DNA of 64,000 nt from Psoroptes ovis (lineage: Eukaryota; Arthropoda; Arachnida; Sarcoptiformes; Psoroptidae), in contig PQWQ01000004.1 of the NCBI GenBank assembly GCA_002943765.1, positions 1,240,001 to 1,304,000 on the forward strand, read 5' to 3'. This document shows positions 51,696 through 62,290 of the stretch, one piece after another. A program made the translations under genes and the position numbers. Under the pieces are notes generated by a model. That model saw only the letters and a list, made by a program, of their open reading frames with translations. It made no database searches and had not been told where the DNA came from. The first letter of the stretch is position 1, and each line of letters starts with the position of its first letter.

Positions 51696-54600
51696 AGATG
51701 CTCGAGGTCGACCACGTGACCTAGGGATGTTGAATCGAACGTTTTTGATGTTGGAGGACGATGGTTTTAAACGATCTATCGATACAGATTCTTGAGTTGA
51801 ACCTTTTTGGATGATGTATGTATGTTGACGACGTTCCAGGACCTTAAATGGTCCGATGTATGGTCGATCTAGAGGTCGACGTGGAGCATCGTTTCTGACC
51901 AACACGTACTCGCACTCTTGCAGTGCTTTCGGTGGTTTTAAAATGGGTTTGTTTACCCTCGTTGGTTGAGCTGGTAATTTCTTGATCAATGATCGAAGTT
52001 GTTCCAAGAACTTCGAGGTATCACAGGAAGGATCTACTTGTTCAAGGGGTAGATCAGCAGGCATTGGCACGTTTTCGCCAAATGTCATCTCGGCTGGTGA
52101 AGCACGGAGATCTTCCTTGTAGGTAGTTCTAATACCTAGCATCACCAAAGGAAGTGCGTCTACCCAATCTTCGTTGTTCCATAATACGCAGCGAAGTGAG
52201 TCCTTCAATTGGCGATGAAATCGTTCCACCATTCCGTTGGCTCGTGGGTGGTACGCTGATGTTCTGATGCGTTTGGTACCCAACATCTTGAGCATCGCGT
52301 TGAAGAATTTTGACTCGAATTGAGTACCCTGATCCGTGGTTATCGTCTGCGGCACACCATAACGGGATATCCAGGTATGCATTACTGCTGCCGCTACCTC
52401 CTCCGCAGTTATTGAACGCAATGGTGTTGCTTCCGGCCACCTCGAAAAACGATCCACCATTGTCAATAAATAACGATATCCCTTGCACTCATTCAAGATG
52501 ACCAGGTCGATGTGCAGGTGCTGGAACCTCTTCCCAGGAATGGGAATTGGTACCGGTGGCGTTTTTATGTGACGAGTAATTTTTGAGGATTGACAGTCGA
52601 CACATTCCTGACACATCTTATGAATATCGTAGACCATGGTCGGCCAGTAATATTTTTCTTGAATGGTGCGTTTGGTTGGACGATAACCAGGATGATTAAT
52701 ACAATGATAAGCGTTGAACACTTTGCGTCTTAACGCAAGTGGGATGAACGGTTTGCCATTTTTGGTGATAACCATTTGATTGTTGGATATGACAACCGGA
52801 ACCAGAGTTTTATCATCTTTAAGCTGATTCAATTCAGCATCATTTTTCTGAGCTTCGATCAATTCTTCGATGGACCAAGATGTTTCGTTGATATCGAGTG
52901 CAGCAACTCGTGATAAGGTATCGGCCACTACATTCGCGTCACCGTTGATATATTGAATATCATTAGTGAATTGTGATATAAAATCAAGCTGACGTGCTTG
53001 ACGAGGTGACTTTTCAGTTGTTGATTGAAGTGCGAATGTAAGTGGGCGATGATCGGTTAATACAGTAAATTTCCGACCTTCCAGAAGGTAACGGAAATAC
53101 TTGATTGATTTATAAATTGCCAATAATTCTCGGTCGAAAGTTGAATATTTTTGTTCAGCTGCAGATAAAGACTTCGAGAAAAAGGCTAATGGTCGAAATT
53201 CGTTGTTGATCTTCTGTTGAACTACAGCACCAATGGCTGTGTTGGATGCATCAGTGGATAAGAAATATGGAGCATTATCCACAGGATAATTTAGCATCGT
53301 CATATCAGCAAGAAGGTTTTTCACTTCTTGGAATGCTTTAGTATGATCATCCGTCCAAAGGAATTCTTTTTTCGGTGATGTCAGATCGTATAATATCTTC
53401 AACTTATCAGCTGCCATCCGAATGAATTTGCGATAGAAATTAAACATACCAAGGAATTTCAATAGTTGTTTACGATCACTTGGTATCGGAAATTTTTTGA
53501 TTGCTTCGACCTTGTCGGTCATCGGATGGATACCATTTGCATCGATGTGATGGCCAAGAAAATCAAGTTCGGTCTTCATGAATGAACATTTGTCAAGGTT
53601 GATGACGAGACCATTATCTTTCAGTCGCTGGAAAACGATTTCCAGATTCTTCAGGTGGTTTTCTTGCTTTTCATCACTGACTACCAGCAGATCGTCCAGA
53701 TAAGGATATATGAAATCCAAATCTCTGAAGATGCTGTCCATAAATCTTTGGAATGTGTTCGGAGCATTACACAAGCCGAAGGGCATGAATAAAAATTCGA
53801 AAGACCCAAACGGTGTGATGATTGCTGTCTTTTCAATATCTTCAGGTTTAATCGGTATTTGATGATAAGCTGATTTCAAATCGATTTTCGTGAAGAGTTT
53901 TGCAGACCCTACGTTATTAAAGAAGTCATGCAAATTCGGGATATTATATCGATCTTTTTTGGTCACTGAATTCAATAATCGATAATCACCACAAGGGCGA
54001 ATTGAACCATCAGGTTTTGTGACGCAATGTAATGGTGATAACCATGGTGAATTGGATGGACGGATTATCTTCAATTTCAACAGCTGATCGAACTCTGCTT
54101 TGGCCAACTTGTACTTGTCCGGCGCAAGGCGTCGACATCTCTGACGAATTGGTTGACCAGTTGTGATGATTTGATGTTCAACAGAGTGCTTCACGGGCCC
54201 ATCAATTTTGGTTAAAGATGGCCGGGCAATTTCTGGATATTTTTTAAGTAGCAAAGCTACAGGTGAAGACTGGTCAATGATGTTGATGCTGAAAACACGA
54301 TCGGTGGTGTCAGCTTTAATCGCTGTGTTATCCGTCATATCGATCAAATTCTTGGTGGCCACCCGTGGTACCAAATCAAAATATTCTAAGAAATCGGCTC
54401 CAATGATTGGTACATCGATTTGTGCGATTACAAAGTCGTATAAAAATTTTCTTTTAAAACCAAGATCGATTAGCTTGGTGATGGTACCATACGTATATAT
54501 CTTTGAATTGTTTACTGCCGTTGCGTAAGATGTTGGTGATGGCAAATTCTTCATGAACTTGGCTGGCCAAACGCATATATCGGAGCCAGTATCAATGAGT

Positions 54601-54779
54601 ATCTTTGTTCGAGAAATACGGTCGAAAACAAAGAGGCGTTTGGCACGGGGAGAATCGATCTGGTTTACAGATGTTCTCCCCGGTTCGAGTTTTCCGAAGC
54701 CGGTGTTTCTGGTATCGATGCAACCGATGCGGTGCTTATAGCACGTGATAATGTTCTGTCGATGGAACTGACGATACAT
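51693..54779 (-). CDS. pol: Pol polyprotein: protease, reverse transcriptase, RNase H, integrase
   Basis: The 1028-aa frame is intact. Aspartic protease has DTG at 63-65 (LIDTGSD). Reverse transcriptase spans about 200-410, with first catalytic Asp at 300 (TKIDL), LPFG-like box FMPFGLCNAP at 331-340, and YLDD at 360-363. RNase H has D510, E551, D576 and D620. Integrase has an HHCC finger (H692, H696, C723, C726) and core acids D758 (HIDL), D816 (TTDQG) and E852 (GMVERFHR). The C-terminus has a GPF-type module (RPYIGPFKVLER, 972-983). Domain order PR-RT-RH-IN is that of Ty3/Gypsy. The frame overlaps gag by 115 nt in -1 phase. A TAA lies six bases before the ATG at 54779, so Pol is probably made by frameshifting rather than from that ATG. 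Confidence 0.95.
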   Translation of the reverse strand: MYRQFHRQNIITCYKHRIGCIDTRNTGFGKLEPGRTSVNQIDSPRAKRLFVFDRISRTKILIDTGSDICVWPAKFMKNLPSPTSYATAVNNSKIYTYGTITKLIDLGFKRKFLYDFVIAQIDVPIIGADFLEYFDLVPRVATKNLIDMTDNTAIKADTTDRVFSINIIDQSSPVALLLKKYPEIARPSLTKIDGPVKHSVEHQIITTGQPIRQRCRRLAPDKYKLAKAEFDQLLKLKIIRPSNSPWLSPLHCVTKPDGSIRPCGDYRLLNSVTKKDRYNIPNLHDFFNNVGSAKLFTKIDLKSAYHQIPIKPEDIEKTAIITPFGSFEFLFMPFGLCNAPNTFQRFMDSIFRDLDFIYPYLDDLLVVSDEKQENHLKNLEIVFQRLKDNGLVINLDKCSFMKTELDFLGHHIDANGIHPMTDKVEAIKKFPIPSDRKQLLKFLGMFNFYRKFIRMAADKLKILYDLTSPKKEFLWTDDHTKAFQEVKNLLADMTMLNYPVDNAPYFLSTDASNTAIGAVVQQKINNEFRPLAFFSKSLSAAEQKYSTFDRELLAIYKSIKYFRYLLEGRKFTVLTDHRPLTFALQSTTEKSPRQARQLDFISQFTNDIQYINGDANVVADTLSRVAALDINETSWSIEELIEAQKNDAELNQLKDDKTLVPVVISNNQMVITKNGKPFIPLALRRKVFNAYHCINHPGYRPTKRTIQEKYYWPTMVYDIHKMCQECVDCQSSKITRHIKTPPVPIPIPGKRFQHLHIDLVILNECKGYRYLLTMVDRFSRWPEATPLRSITAEEVAAAVMHTWISRYGVPQTITTDQGTQFESKFFNAMLKMLGTKRIRTSAYHPRANGMVERFHRQLKDSLRCVLWNNEDWVDALPLVMLGIRTTYKEDLRASPAEMTFGENVPMPADLPLEQVDPSCDTSKFLEQLRSLIKKLPAQPTRVNKPILKPPKALQECEYVLVRNDAPRRPLDRPYIGPFKVLERRQHTYIIQKGSTQESVSIDRLKPSSSNIKNVRFNIPRSRGRPRAS

Positions 54780-55660
54780 CGGTTAACATATTGACATTTT
54801 CTTGCATTTGCACCAAATCGTCTATGATAATAACAAAGTGGTTGGTTCCTACGTGGCTGGCGACGCGAACGACGACCAGGGCTTCGTCCACGGGACCGAT
54901 TCGATTGTTGCTGCTGACCATAATGTCTGAAAGGCTGTTGTTGTTGCCTGCTTTGATAATTGTATGGTTGATACGACTGGACGGAAGCCACGTCCCGTTT
55001 ACATGTATTCCAAAATTGATCAGCTATTTGCAATAATTTTTTCCTATCGCTCACCACTGTTTGAACGGTATTGACTTGTTCTCGGATTTTTTCATGGATA
55101 CCAGACATAAATCTGTTCCAAATGACATCTTCACCAATATTCAAATTCTGAGCCTTGTTCAACAGGCGTTGGTAAAAAACAGATGGTTTTTCGTTAGTCA
55201 TCGTCATTCCATCCAATATTTCATTCAATCGGGATTGTGCATTGTCTTCCATCACTTGCAATACGAGCTTTTTCAAGTCTTCGTACTTTTCTTCGTACCA
55301 TTCAGACATCAAGAATCCAGAAATATCATTTTGTAAGCTGGTAGGTAAACGACGTAACAATAATCGAAACTTGTTGCGTTCAGTGAATTTCGCTGAACCA
55401 AATACTTCTTCTACCAGAAAGAAGAAAAGTCGTACGTTGTCGGGATTGAATGTTGGCATTTGATCGTTTGCATCTTTCAACGATAGAACACTGACTTGGT
55501 CTTTATCGTTGAGTGTCAATCCAGCGATTTGTTCGGTCAAATTTTCCACCGTGGACGGACCTGGTTCAAATGGATTTGTCAACGTGCCACGACCTGAATC
55601 GTCAATTCTTGATTCAGGCGATTTATCGGTTGGAATTGATGGATCTTGTGAAGAAGACAT
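54665..55660 (-). CDS. gag: Gag protein with CHCC-type zinc motif
   Basis: 331 aa, ATG at 55660, TAA at 54665-54667. The capsid-like part begins near residue 68 (MPTFNPDNVRLFFFLVEEVF), a pattern I associate with CsRn1-type Gag. A basic, Gln/Arg-rich region (237-272) precedes C276-x2-H279-x9-C289-x5-C295. The usual spacing in that group is, as I recall, C-x2-H-x9-C-x3-C, so the last Cys is displaced here. The protein should package the element's RNA into virus-like particles in the cytoplasm. The 3' end overlaps pol. Confidence 0.9.
   Translation of the reverse strand: MSSSQDPSIPTDKSPESRIDDSGRGTLTNPFEPGPSTVENLTEQIAGLTLNDKDQVSVLSLKDANDQMPTFNPDNVRLFFFLVEEVFGSAKFTERNKFRLLLRRLPTSLQNDISGFLMSEWYEEKYEDLKKLVLQVMEDNAQSRLNEILDGMTMTNEKPSVFYQRLLNKAQNLNIGEDVIWNRFMSGIHEKIREQVNTVQTVVSDRKKLLQIADQFWNTCKRDVASVQSYQPYNYQSRQQQQPFRHYGQQQQSNRSRGRSPGRRSRRQPRRNQPLCYYHRRFGANARKCQYVNRCIVSSIDRTLSRAISTASVASIPETPASENSNRGEHL
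54689..54695 (-). promoter_or_regulatory. Candidate -1 frameshift site
   Basis: Minus strand reads G GAA AAC in the gag frame, inside the gag/pol overlap and eight codons before the gag stop. The A-site half (A AAC to AAA) is typical; the P-site half is not canonical, so this is only the best candidate seen. Confidence 0.3.
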
Positions 55661-55905
55661 TGATTAAGAATGGATGGTTGAGGAACGATAAGATTTGATG
55701 TATAGATGGTGAAGATGAGATCAATGAATGATTAAATGAAATGAGATGAGATCGATATGGATACGATTATAGATATTATGTACACAGATATGATGGATAC
55801 AGATATGATGGATATAGATATGATGATAATTGACTTGAAAAAATTTTGTAAACAATCGAAGATATAATAATGAACAAAATTAAAGCAATTGAATTGAAAA
55901 TTTCA
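55661..55905 (-). other. 5' untranslated leader of the Gypsy element
   Basis: About 245 bases between primer site and gag ATG. It contains a GATATGATGGATA-type repeat (55755-55825, plus-strand sense). No ORF. Confidence 0.7.
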
Positions 55906-55919
55906 ACGTCGGGTCACCA
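55906..55919 (-). promoter_or_regulatory. Primer-binding site (tRNA-Trp type)
   Basis: Minus strand TGGTGACCCGACGT, four bases after the 5' LTR. It matches the 3' end of animal tRNA-Trp (…ACGTCGGGGTCA plus CCA) with one G fewer. Confidence 0.75.
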
Positions 55920-55923
55920 CTTT

Positions 55924-56199
55924 TGTAGAGATTTGGTATAGACTTTATCAGAAGGTTAATGATAAATTTTGGTTATATTTTATTTTAACATGTTAAGGGT
56001 TTATATACAATTTGAAAAACATAATGAAGTTATGATTAATAATTACTAATTAATGAATTGTGAATTTATCAGAATATAATGAATTATAAACTGACAAATC
56101 AATGAGTGATAATGACAAAGAATGAATAAGAATTTAAAGTAACAATGAATGAATGAACGAATGATGAATTAACGAATCATTCATAAGTCATACTCTTCA
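55924..56199 (-). repeat. 5' LTR of the Gypsy element (276 bp)
   Basis: Identical to 51407-51682. Followed on the plus strand by the AATC target duplication (56200-56203). It should hold the element's promoter, but no strong TATA was singled out. Confidence 0.95.
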
Positions 56200-57613
56200 A
56201 ATCTATGATATTCTTTCATTAAAAAAAGAATAAAACAAAAAACGAAAACCATTCATAGATTTTTCATGATTATTGCTTTCAAATGATAATAATAATAATA
56301 GTAATGATATTTGTTATGTTTACACATGGCATACACACAAATCATTGTTTGTTGTGTTATCATTTGAACAAATCATATCTGTGTATGTATTGTATGTATG
56401 TGATACTAACAAAATGTATTTACGATGTATAGGAATTATTACGATGTGAATCACATATGATGAAACCTTAGACCCATAAATTTTACTTTTTTTTTCATTT
56501 GGACAAAATGAAGTAAATGAAAAGCGGAAAAAAACAACATCCAAGGTTATAGATGATTTATGGTGATTTATCGACAAGTTTAAGACCATTTTTTTCCCGT
56601 TTGGTATTTTCCAACCAAGCTTTACTCGATGATAATAATAGTAATGATGATGATGATATGAGACTTGTGAATTTGCTCGAGATTTCTATTTAAACATGTA
56701 CAACAACTACGAATGAAATTTTTCTTAATAATTCTTTGGACATTTTGATTTTTACTGAATATTATTATTAATTTCTTCTTTAGCTTTGTTTTTTTTTTGT
56801 TTTTCTGTATTTCGATACATTCAATGATGTATGATTATTATTAATATCGAATGTACTGAGAAATGCACTGAGAAATGTTCATCATCTCGTACAATAATAA
56901 ATGAGTGAGTTAAAGTGAATGAACAATGTACAATCAATTCAAAGCTTTGAAAGAATACTTTGAATCGAATAAATCAATGCTAAAATGTAATTTCATGTTT
57001 ACTGTCGAATCGAATCCTTTGTATTCATCCAATGAAATAAAAAATTTTACATTTGATATCCCTTTGATAAACCCCTATGATAACCTAATATTTCCTAATG
57101 AATTCGAGATGAAATAATTCAAATAAATCGAATCAAATCATTGTTATTTTTCATTGTTAATTCAAATCAAAATCATTTCATCAAGTATCCATCGAGTGGA
57201 TTAACTACTGACTGACTGACTGACTGAAAAATAAATGAAAACGTGCTAATCATTGAAAACAAATAGATTAAAGTGTGAACAGACATATGTATGTATGGAA
57301 TCTGTATTTCATTCTATTCGTATTTATTTTTCTCCATAAAAATACAATTTTCAATTGTATTGAATCTTTGTAAAAATTTATTTTGTTACAAAAATAAAAT
57401 TTTCCAGTCTAAACATGGCTATACAAGGCTAAACATGGATAATAATTATAAACACGAAAAAATTAAAAACCATAAAAAACCATTATTTCTTTTTCTTTTT
57501 CACAAATTCAATAAACAAAAATAAATCGATTATCCATCGATTTATTATTAATAATAATAATAACAATTATAATGGTTACGAAAAACCATTGATTTATTAT
57601 TATTATTATTATA

Positions 57614-57694
57614 TTGGGCTGTCCCATAAGTTCTTGCCGTTTTGTTAGAATTTTTTTCATTTGAAAAACAGCAAGAACTTATGGGACAATCTAA
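57614..57694. mobile_element. 81-bp palindromic MITE, core type C
   Basis: TTGGGCTGTCCCATAAG and ...GGGACAATCTAA tips with TA on both sides. The centre is T/A-rich. Confidence 0.86.
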
Positions 57695-58050
57695 TATTAT
57701 AATGACCTTGATGTTAATCAAAAACATTTGCAAAAACCGATCCAAAAATCGGAAAAATTGGAAAAAATTGAAAAAATACAGAAGAAAATAAATCATTAAA
57801 TTTTTTCCATCATCATCATCATCATTATTATTATTATTAATGATAATTAATTAGCTTAATAATAATACAAAATAGTTGTAACCGATAGAATTGAAATGAT
57901 TGAAAAATATTGTCCGGAAATTCATAAATAAAATAATATTTTCTTTTTTCCATTTATATTTTTCCTATTATTCCTAAAATTATTATTTCAATCATTTTTT
58001 TCAATCGCATAGAAAAATCAATTACAAACAAACATTTTGATTATTATTTA

Positions 58051-58131
58051 TTAGATTGTCCAAAAAGTTTTTGCCGATTTTTTCAAATATTTTCTACGAT
58101 ATAACCGGCAAAAACTTTGCGGACAACTTAA
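58051..58131 (+). mobile_element. 81-bp palindromic MITE, core type A
   Basis: TTAGATTGTCCAAAAAG and ...CGGACAACTTAA tips with TA flanks. Centre TTTTCTACGATATAACC. Confidence 0.87.
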
Positions 58132-58851
58132 TAGTATAAATAGTGAAATTGTATATGAATGATTCGGTTTTTCATTTCATTTCGGTGAACATTTTTTTTA
58201 GGGTATTTTCAAATTTATTTTTCCTAAAAGAAAATCCAAAGAAATAGCCCTTAATCTAATCACAAATTGTATTGATTTTTGTTCATTGTTATGCCATTTT
58301 CCAATCTCCAATCTCTCGTTCATACGAACACACAAGTAAACATTCAAACTTTAAAATGTTAAATGTAATAAATCGGTCGTCCAAAATAATAATAAATGAA
58401 TGAATGAATGAAGCAATCGTACACAGAATGAATGATTTCAAAACAAAAATTTGTTTAAAACATTTTATTCAAGTTGACATTTTATTGTTGTCGTCGTCGT
58501 TGCATCAATTTCAATGTTTTCACTTTTATTTTTCAAATTTTTTTTTTTGCCGGAGCAAAAACGAAACGAAACGATCCAATTTCAACTTTGAAACAAAATA
58601 ATTTGGTTAATCTGGGAACCACTGAAAAATATTTGGGAAAAATGGTCTTTTTGTGTTTGGTCGCCGCCGCCGACGACTACGACGACAACGACAATGATAT
58701 CTAGTCGATGGTCGGTCGTTGCGAATGATTTTTCGATTTTTTCTCTCGACTTTTTCTGCTATTTTGTTCTCCATTTTTTTCCAATGAAACTTTGTCATCA
58801 AACGACTAGGACGACGACGACGACCAAAAACAACAATAAATGATGATAATA

Positions 58852-58944
58852 ATAGGTCGCCCGAAAAGTTCTGTCAATTTTTCACAATGCATTCACACTG
58901 AAATAATATGAATTTAATACGAATGAACTTTTCGGACACCCTAA
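58852..58944 (-). mobile_element. 93-bp palindromic MITE, core type D
   Basis: ATAGGTCGCCCGAAAAG and ...TTCGGACACCCTAA tips. AATACGAATGAACTTTTCGG at the right is the inverse of the left end of the copy at 44829, so the two are opposite in orientation. It is longer than types A-C. Confidence 0.75.
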
Positions 58945-60439
58945 TAATGATGATAATAATAATAATGGAAAATAAAACAATTTCATTGAATGAAATGAAA
59001 TTATTCTATTATTTTTTTCCTATGAATGAATGGATGAAATGAATGGAAAAAAAAATTTTCAAATTTGAAATTTTGTTTCCTCTTCTCTTCTCTTCTTCAA
59101 ACCAAACCAAAAATATTTTGTTGTTTGGTTTGTTATCTTACAATTGTTTCAATGTGTAATATATGTGAACACACACACACACACACATCGTATGAATATT
59201 CTAAACATTGCCTGTGAATCTCTGATCTGCATGGTCTCTCATTACATTGAAAAGTTGAATTTGGAAAAAATCTTTAATTTATCATTGCCATTATACGAAA
59301 CAAAATGGGGAAAAATGCAAAAAAAAACAATCGATATCTCTATGCATAATTTCACATTTGTATTATTTTCCAAAGTAATGTTTTACATTTTTTTTTTTTT
59401 TTTTTTGAAAATAATTTGTAATAATTTAAAAATGGACCCAAAGAGAACCAAATTATCTTTTTCGAGAAAATGAATCAATAAAGAGATGTTGTATTAAATA
59501 AAAAGGAAACTTTTTGCTTAAATCAGCATTCGTATGTATCTATGCTATGTATTTTGCATGTATTGTGTCCACATTTGTCCATGTATTTATATATATATTG
59601 AATTGTTATGTTTTCATTTTCTCATTTCATTGTCTTTGACAAAAAAAAAAATGAAATAAATTTCTTTTGAAACGAAACTTGTTCATTTTCTCTCATTTGA
59701 TACATTTGCATCCATTGACCATCATTACGATTTACGATAAATGAATTTATATTTTCATTATTTTTCCGATTCTTATTTTGAGAGAAAAATCCATGATTCA
59801 ATCCATTATTGTGTAATAATGGAAGGGTTATACATAGAAGCAAGGACAGAGAGTGAGAAAGGAAAATAAATTGTAAAAGGGTCATTTTTTGTTTTTTGTT
59901 TCGTTTTTTTTTTGAATATTTGTCAAGGCTATTGTTATTTTTCAAAATGAAAAATTGAAATCTTGTATGCAATGATTGTTTATTTCAATTTCGAATAGAT
60001 CTGTCTATATATTAATTCATATGTGAATCGTAAATATAAATAGATATATAAATGAATGAATATAATTATAAATGAGAGACAATTTATTTCGTTATTTATT
60101 CATTCATTTATTTATTTTTATTATTATTTTTGATGACTAATCAATTGTTACTTGTCCAATTTACTTTAAAATACAATTGAACTCAGCACAAACTAAGAAA
60201 TTAAAAGAATTGAATCTTGAATAATTGAAAATAACAACAACAACGACGACGATAATTGATTCAACAACAACAAAAGCTTTTTTTTCTATTCTTAATCGAA
60301 AGGGTTATTCTCTGAATGATGATAATGATAATAACTGCATTGGCCATCAAATAAACGACATTTCTTATTATTTCAATTTCATTTCTTTGAAATGTCTTTT
60401 ATTTTGTATTTTCTTGTTGATTGAAATACCAGAGAAATA

Positions 60440-60519
60440 TTAGGTGTTTCGAAAAGTTTTTGCCGATTTTCCGGAGATTTGCCACGATATAATCGACAAA
60501 AATTTTTCGGACAACTCAA
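60440..60519 (+). mobile_element. 80-bp palindromic MITE, core type A
   Basis: The left tip has changed (TTAGGTGTTTCGAAAAG); the right tip is ...CGGACAACTCAA; TA on both sides. Centre GCCACGATATAATC. Confidence 0.85.
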
Positions 60520-61072
60520 TAGTTCAAGACATTGCCTTCAAATTCAATGCATATAATCATTTCGATGATGATGACAGTTTTGTTACAAAATTTAAAATTA
60601 TGACATTTGAAATTTAGAAAAATTTATGAAAAAATTTTTTTAAAGAAATTCCTTTAAAAATAATCTACAATTTATCATAAAGCCGCATTATTCCACCAAA
60701 AAAAAAACATTCCATGATATTTGAATGTGTTGTTGATGGTGGTGTTGCTGCTGCCGCTGTTGATGGCGTTGTTCATAGATCATAAATCATGCAAAATTAT
60801 CATCATTGAAATATAATGAAATTTTTCAAAGAATTTCAAAGAATTGTAAAATTATTATTTCAATTTTTGACAAAAATGAACAAAACAACATTCAAAAATT
60901 ATTATTTTGGCCTACAAAACATGATTATTTATATTATTTATATTGGTGACATTTTCATTTTTCTATAAACCACAAAAATCGACCAAATTTTGAAAAATTT
61001 TATTCCATTTCCATTCATTCATACCAACAAAAAAATGATGCAAACAATGGAAAATAAATGATAATAATAATA

Positions 61073-61153
61073 TTGGGTTGTCCGGAAAGTTTTTGCCGAT
61101 TTTGAGACGTTTTCGAATTGGTAAATCGGCAAAAAACTTTCCGGACAACCCAA
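61073..61153 (+). mobile_element. 81-bp palindromic MITE, core type B variant
   Basis: TTGGGTTGTCCGGAAAG and ...CGGACAACCCAA tips are still complementary to each other, including the unusual GGG/CCC. Centre GAGACGTTTTCGAATTGG. Confidence 0.85.
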
Positions 61154-61475
61154 ATAATATTAATAATCATTATTATTATTATTAATTCTTTGATTACAAT
61201 TGAATTTTGGAAAATAAGAAAAAAAAATTATTAAATTTTCTTAACAAAAATTTTTCACGGTTCTATGGATATATTTATTTCATAAATATATTTCCATTTT
61301 GTTTTTTGCTCTTTTTTGTTTTGAGTCTTATTCCTTGTTCTTTTGAATTTGTAATTCAATCGAGCAAAAATTTGTTACAAACAAATAAATAAATAAATAA
61401 ATAACTGAGCGAATTGAGCCAAAATAACAAATTTTTAATGGCAAAAATACTAAATCAAATCATAAACCATTTGTA

Positions 61476-61555
61476 TTAGGTTGTCCGAAAAGTTTTTGCC
61501 GATTATATTGTAGGAAATTATAAGAAAATCGGGAAGAACTTATCGGACAACCTAA
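61476..61555 (-). mobile_element. 80-bp palindromic MITE, core type A, inverted
   Basis: The centre TTATATTGTAGGAAATTA is the reverse of the type-A core. TTAGGTTGTCCGAAAAG and ...CGGACAACCTAA tips with TA on both sides. Confidence 0.88.
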
Positions 61556-61803
61556 TATTATAATAACGATGTATTATAACATTCTCTTTTGGTGAAAAAG
61601 AAATAGAAATTCAAAGGATTGTAATAAAAATAAATTTGTATTTGTTTGTAACATTTCAATGTAATAATATGTGATTGATTTGAAATTTTCCAATTTCCAA
61701 GTATTTTCCATTTCTTAGACCAGTTTAATTTGAGTTTTCTTATTTCTCTTCGAAAGAATTAGAATCAAATGTTTGGTGTTTGAAACATGACCATTGAACA
61801 CTT

Positions 61804-61804
<1 letters not shown>

Positions 61805-61883
<79 letters not shown>
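61805..61883 (+). repeat. (CA)n microsatellite
   Basis: Close to 79 bp of uninterrupted CA, the longest simple dinucleotide tract in the window. It is likely to be polymorphic. Confidence 0.95.
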
Positions 61884-61890
<7 letters not shown>

Positions 61891-62256
61891 TACATCGATG
61901 CATTTAGCATTCATTGATTCCGTTGAATTCGTTGAATAATTCAATGTATTTGCAGAATGTCCGAGTGTGAATGTTTGAATTGAATTGAATGTGAATTGGT
62001 GGTCGGAAATCATTTTCGTTTTTATTTGAAGAATTCAAAACAAAAACAAGAAATTATACCAAAAACAATCCTTAATAATAATAATAATAATAATAATAAC
62101 GAGAGATTCAATCGAGAAAATTGAAATAAATTGAAAAAATAAAACGAAAAAAATTTCTTTTCAATTTTCTCATGTTCAATGTTCAATAATAATAATAATA
62201 ATAATAATAACATTATAATAATATTGAATCAAATGAATGTTTGGTGAATGAGTGTC

Positions 62257-62290
62257 TGTGTGTGTGTGTGTGTGTGTGTGAATGTGTGTG
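62257..62290 (+). repeat. (GT)n microsatellite
   Basis: A TG tract of about 24 bp with a second short block after AA. Opposite in sense to the CA tract 370 bp to the left. Confidence 0.85.

Larger units (their letters stand above)
51403..56203 (-). mobile_element. Intact Ty3/Gypsy LTR retrotransposon, CsRn1-like
   Basis: Two identical 276-bp LTRs enclose gag and a -1 frame pol on the minus strand. AATC is duplicated at 51403-51406 and 56200-56203 (or AAATC, if the LTR is taken one base shorter). A primer site matching tRNA-Trp and a polypurine tract are in place. The Gag zinc motif is Cys-Cys-free at its second ligand (C-x2-H-x9-C), as in the CsRn1/Kabuki group, which also uses tRNA-Trp. There is no third ORF and no env. 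Every catalytic motif checked is present, so the copy is young and potentially active. Confidence 0.93.

Noticed and set aside
52129..52501. Frames overlapping the integrase region
   Set aside because: Shadows of the intact pol frame, which carries all catalytic motifs.
54208..55698. Plus-strand frames opposite gag and protease
   Set aside because: Antisense shadows of the Gypsy genes.
61715..62013. Cys/Val-rich frames over the CA tract
   Set aside because: Artefact of (CA)n, which reads as Cys-Val or His-Thr repeats.
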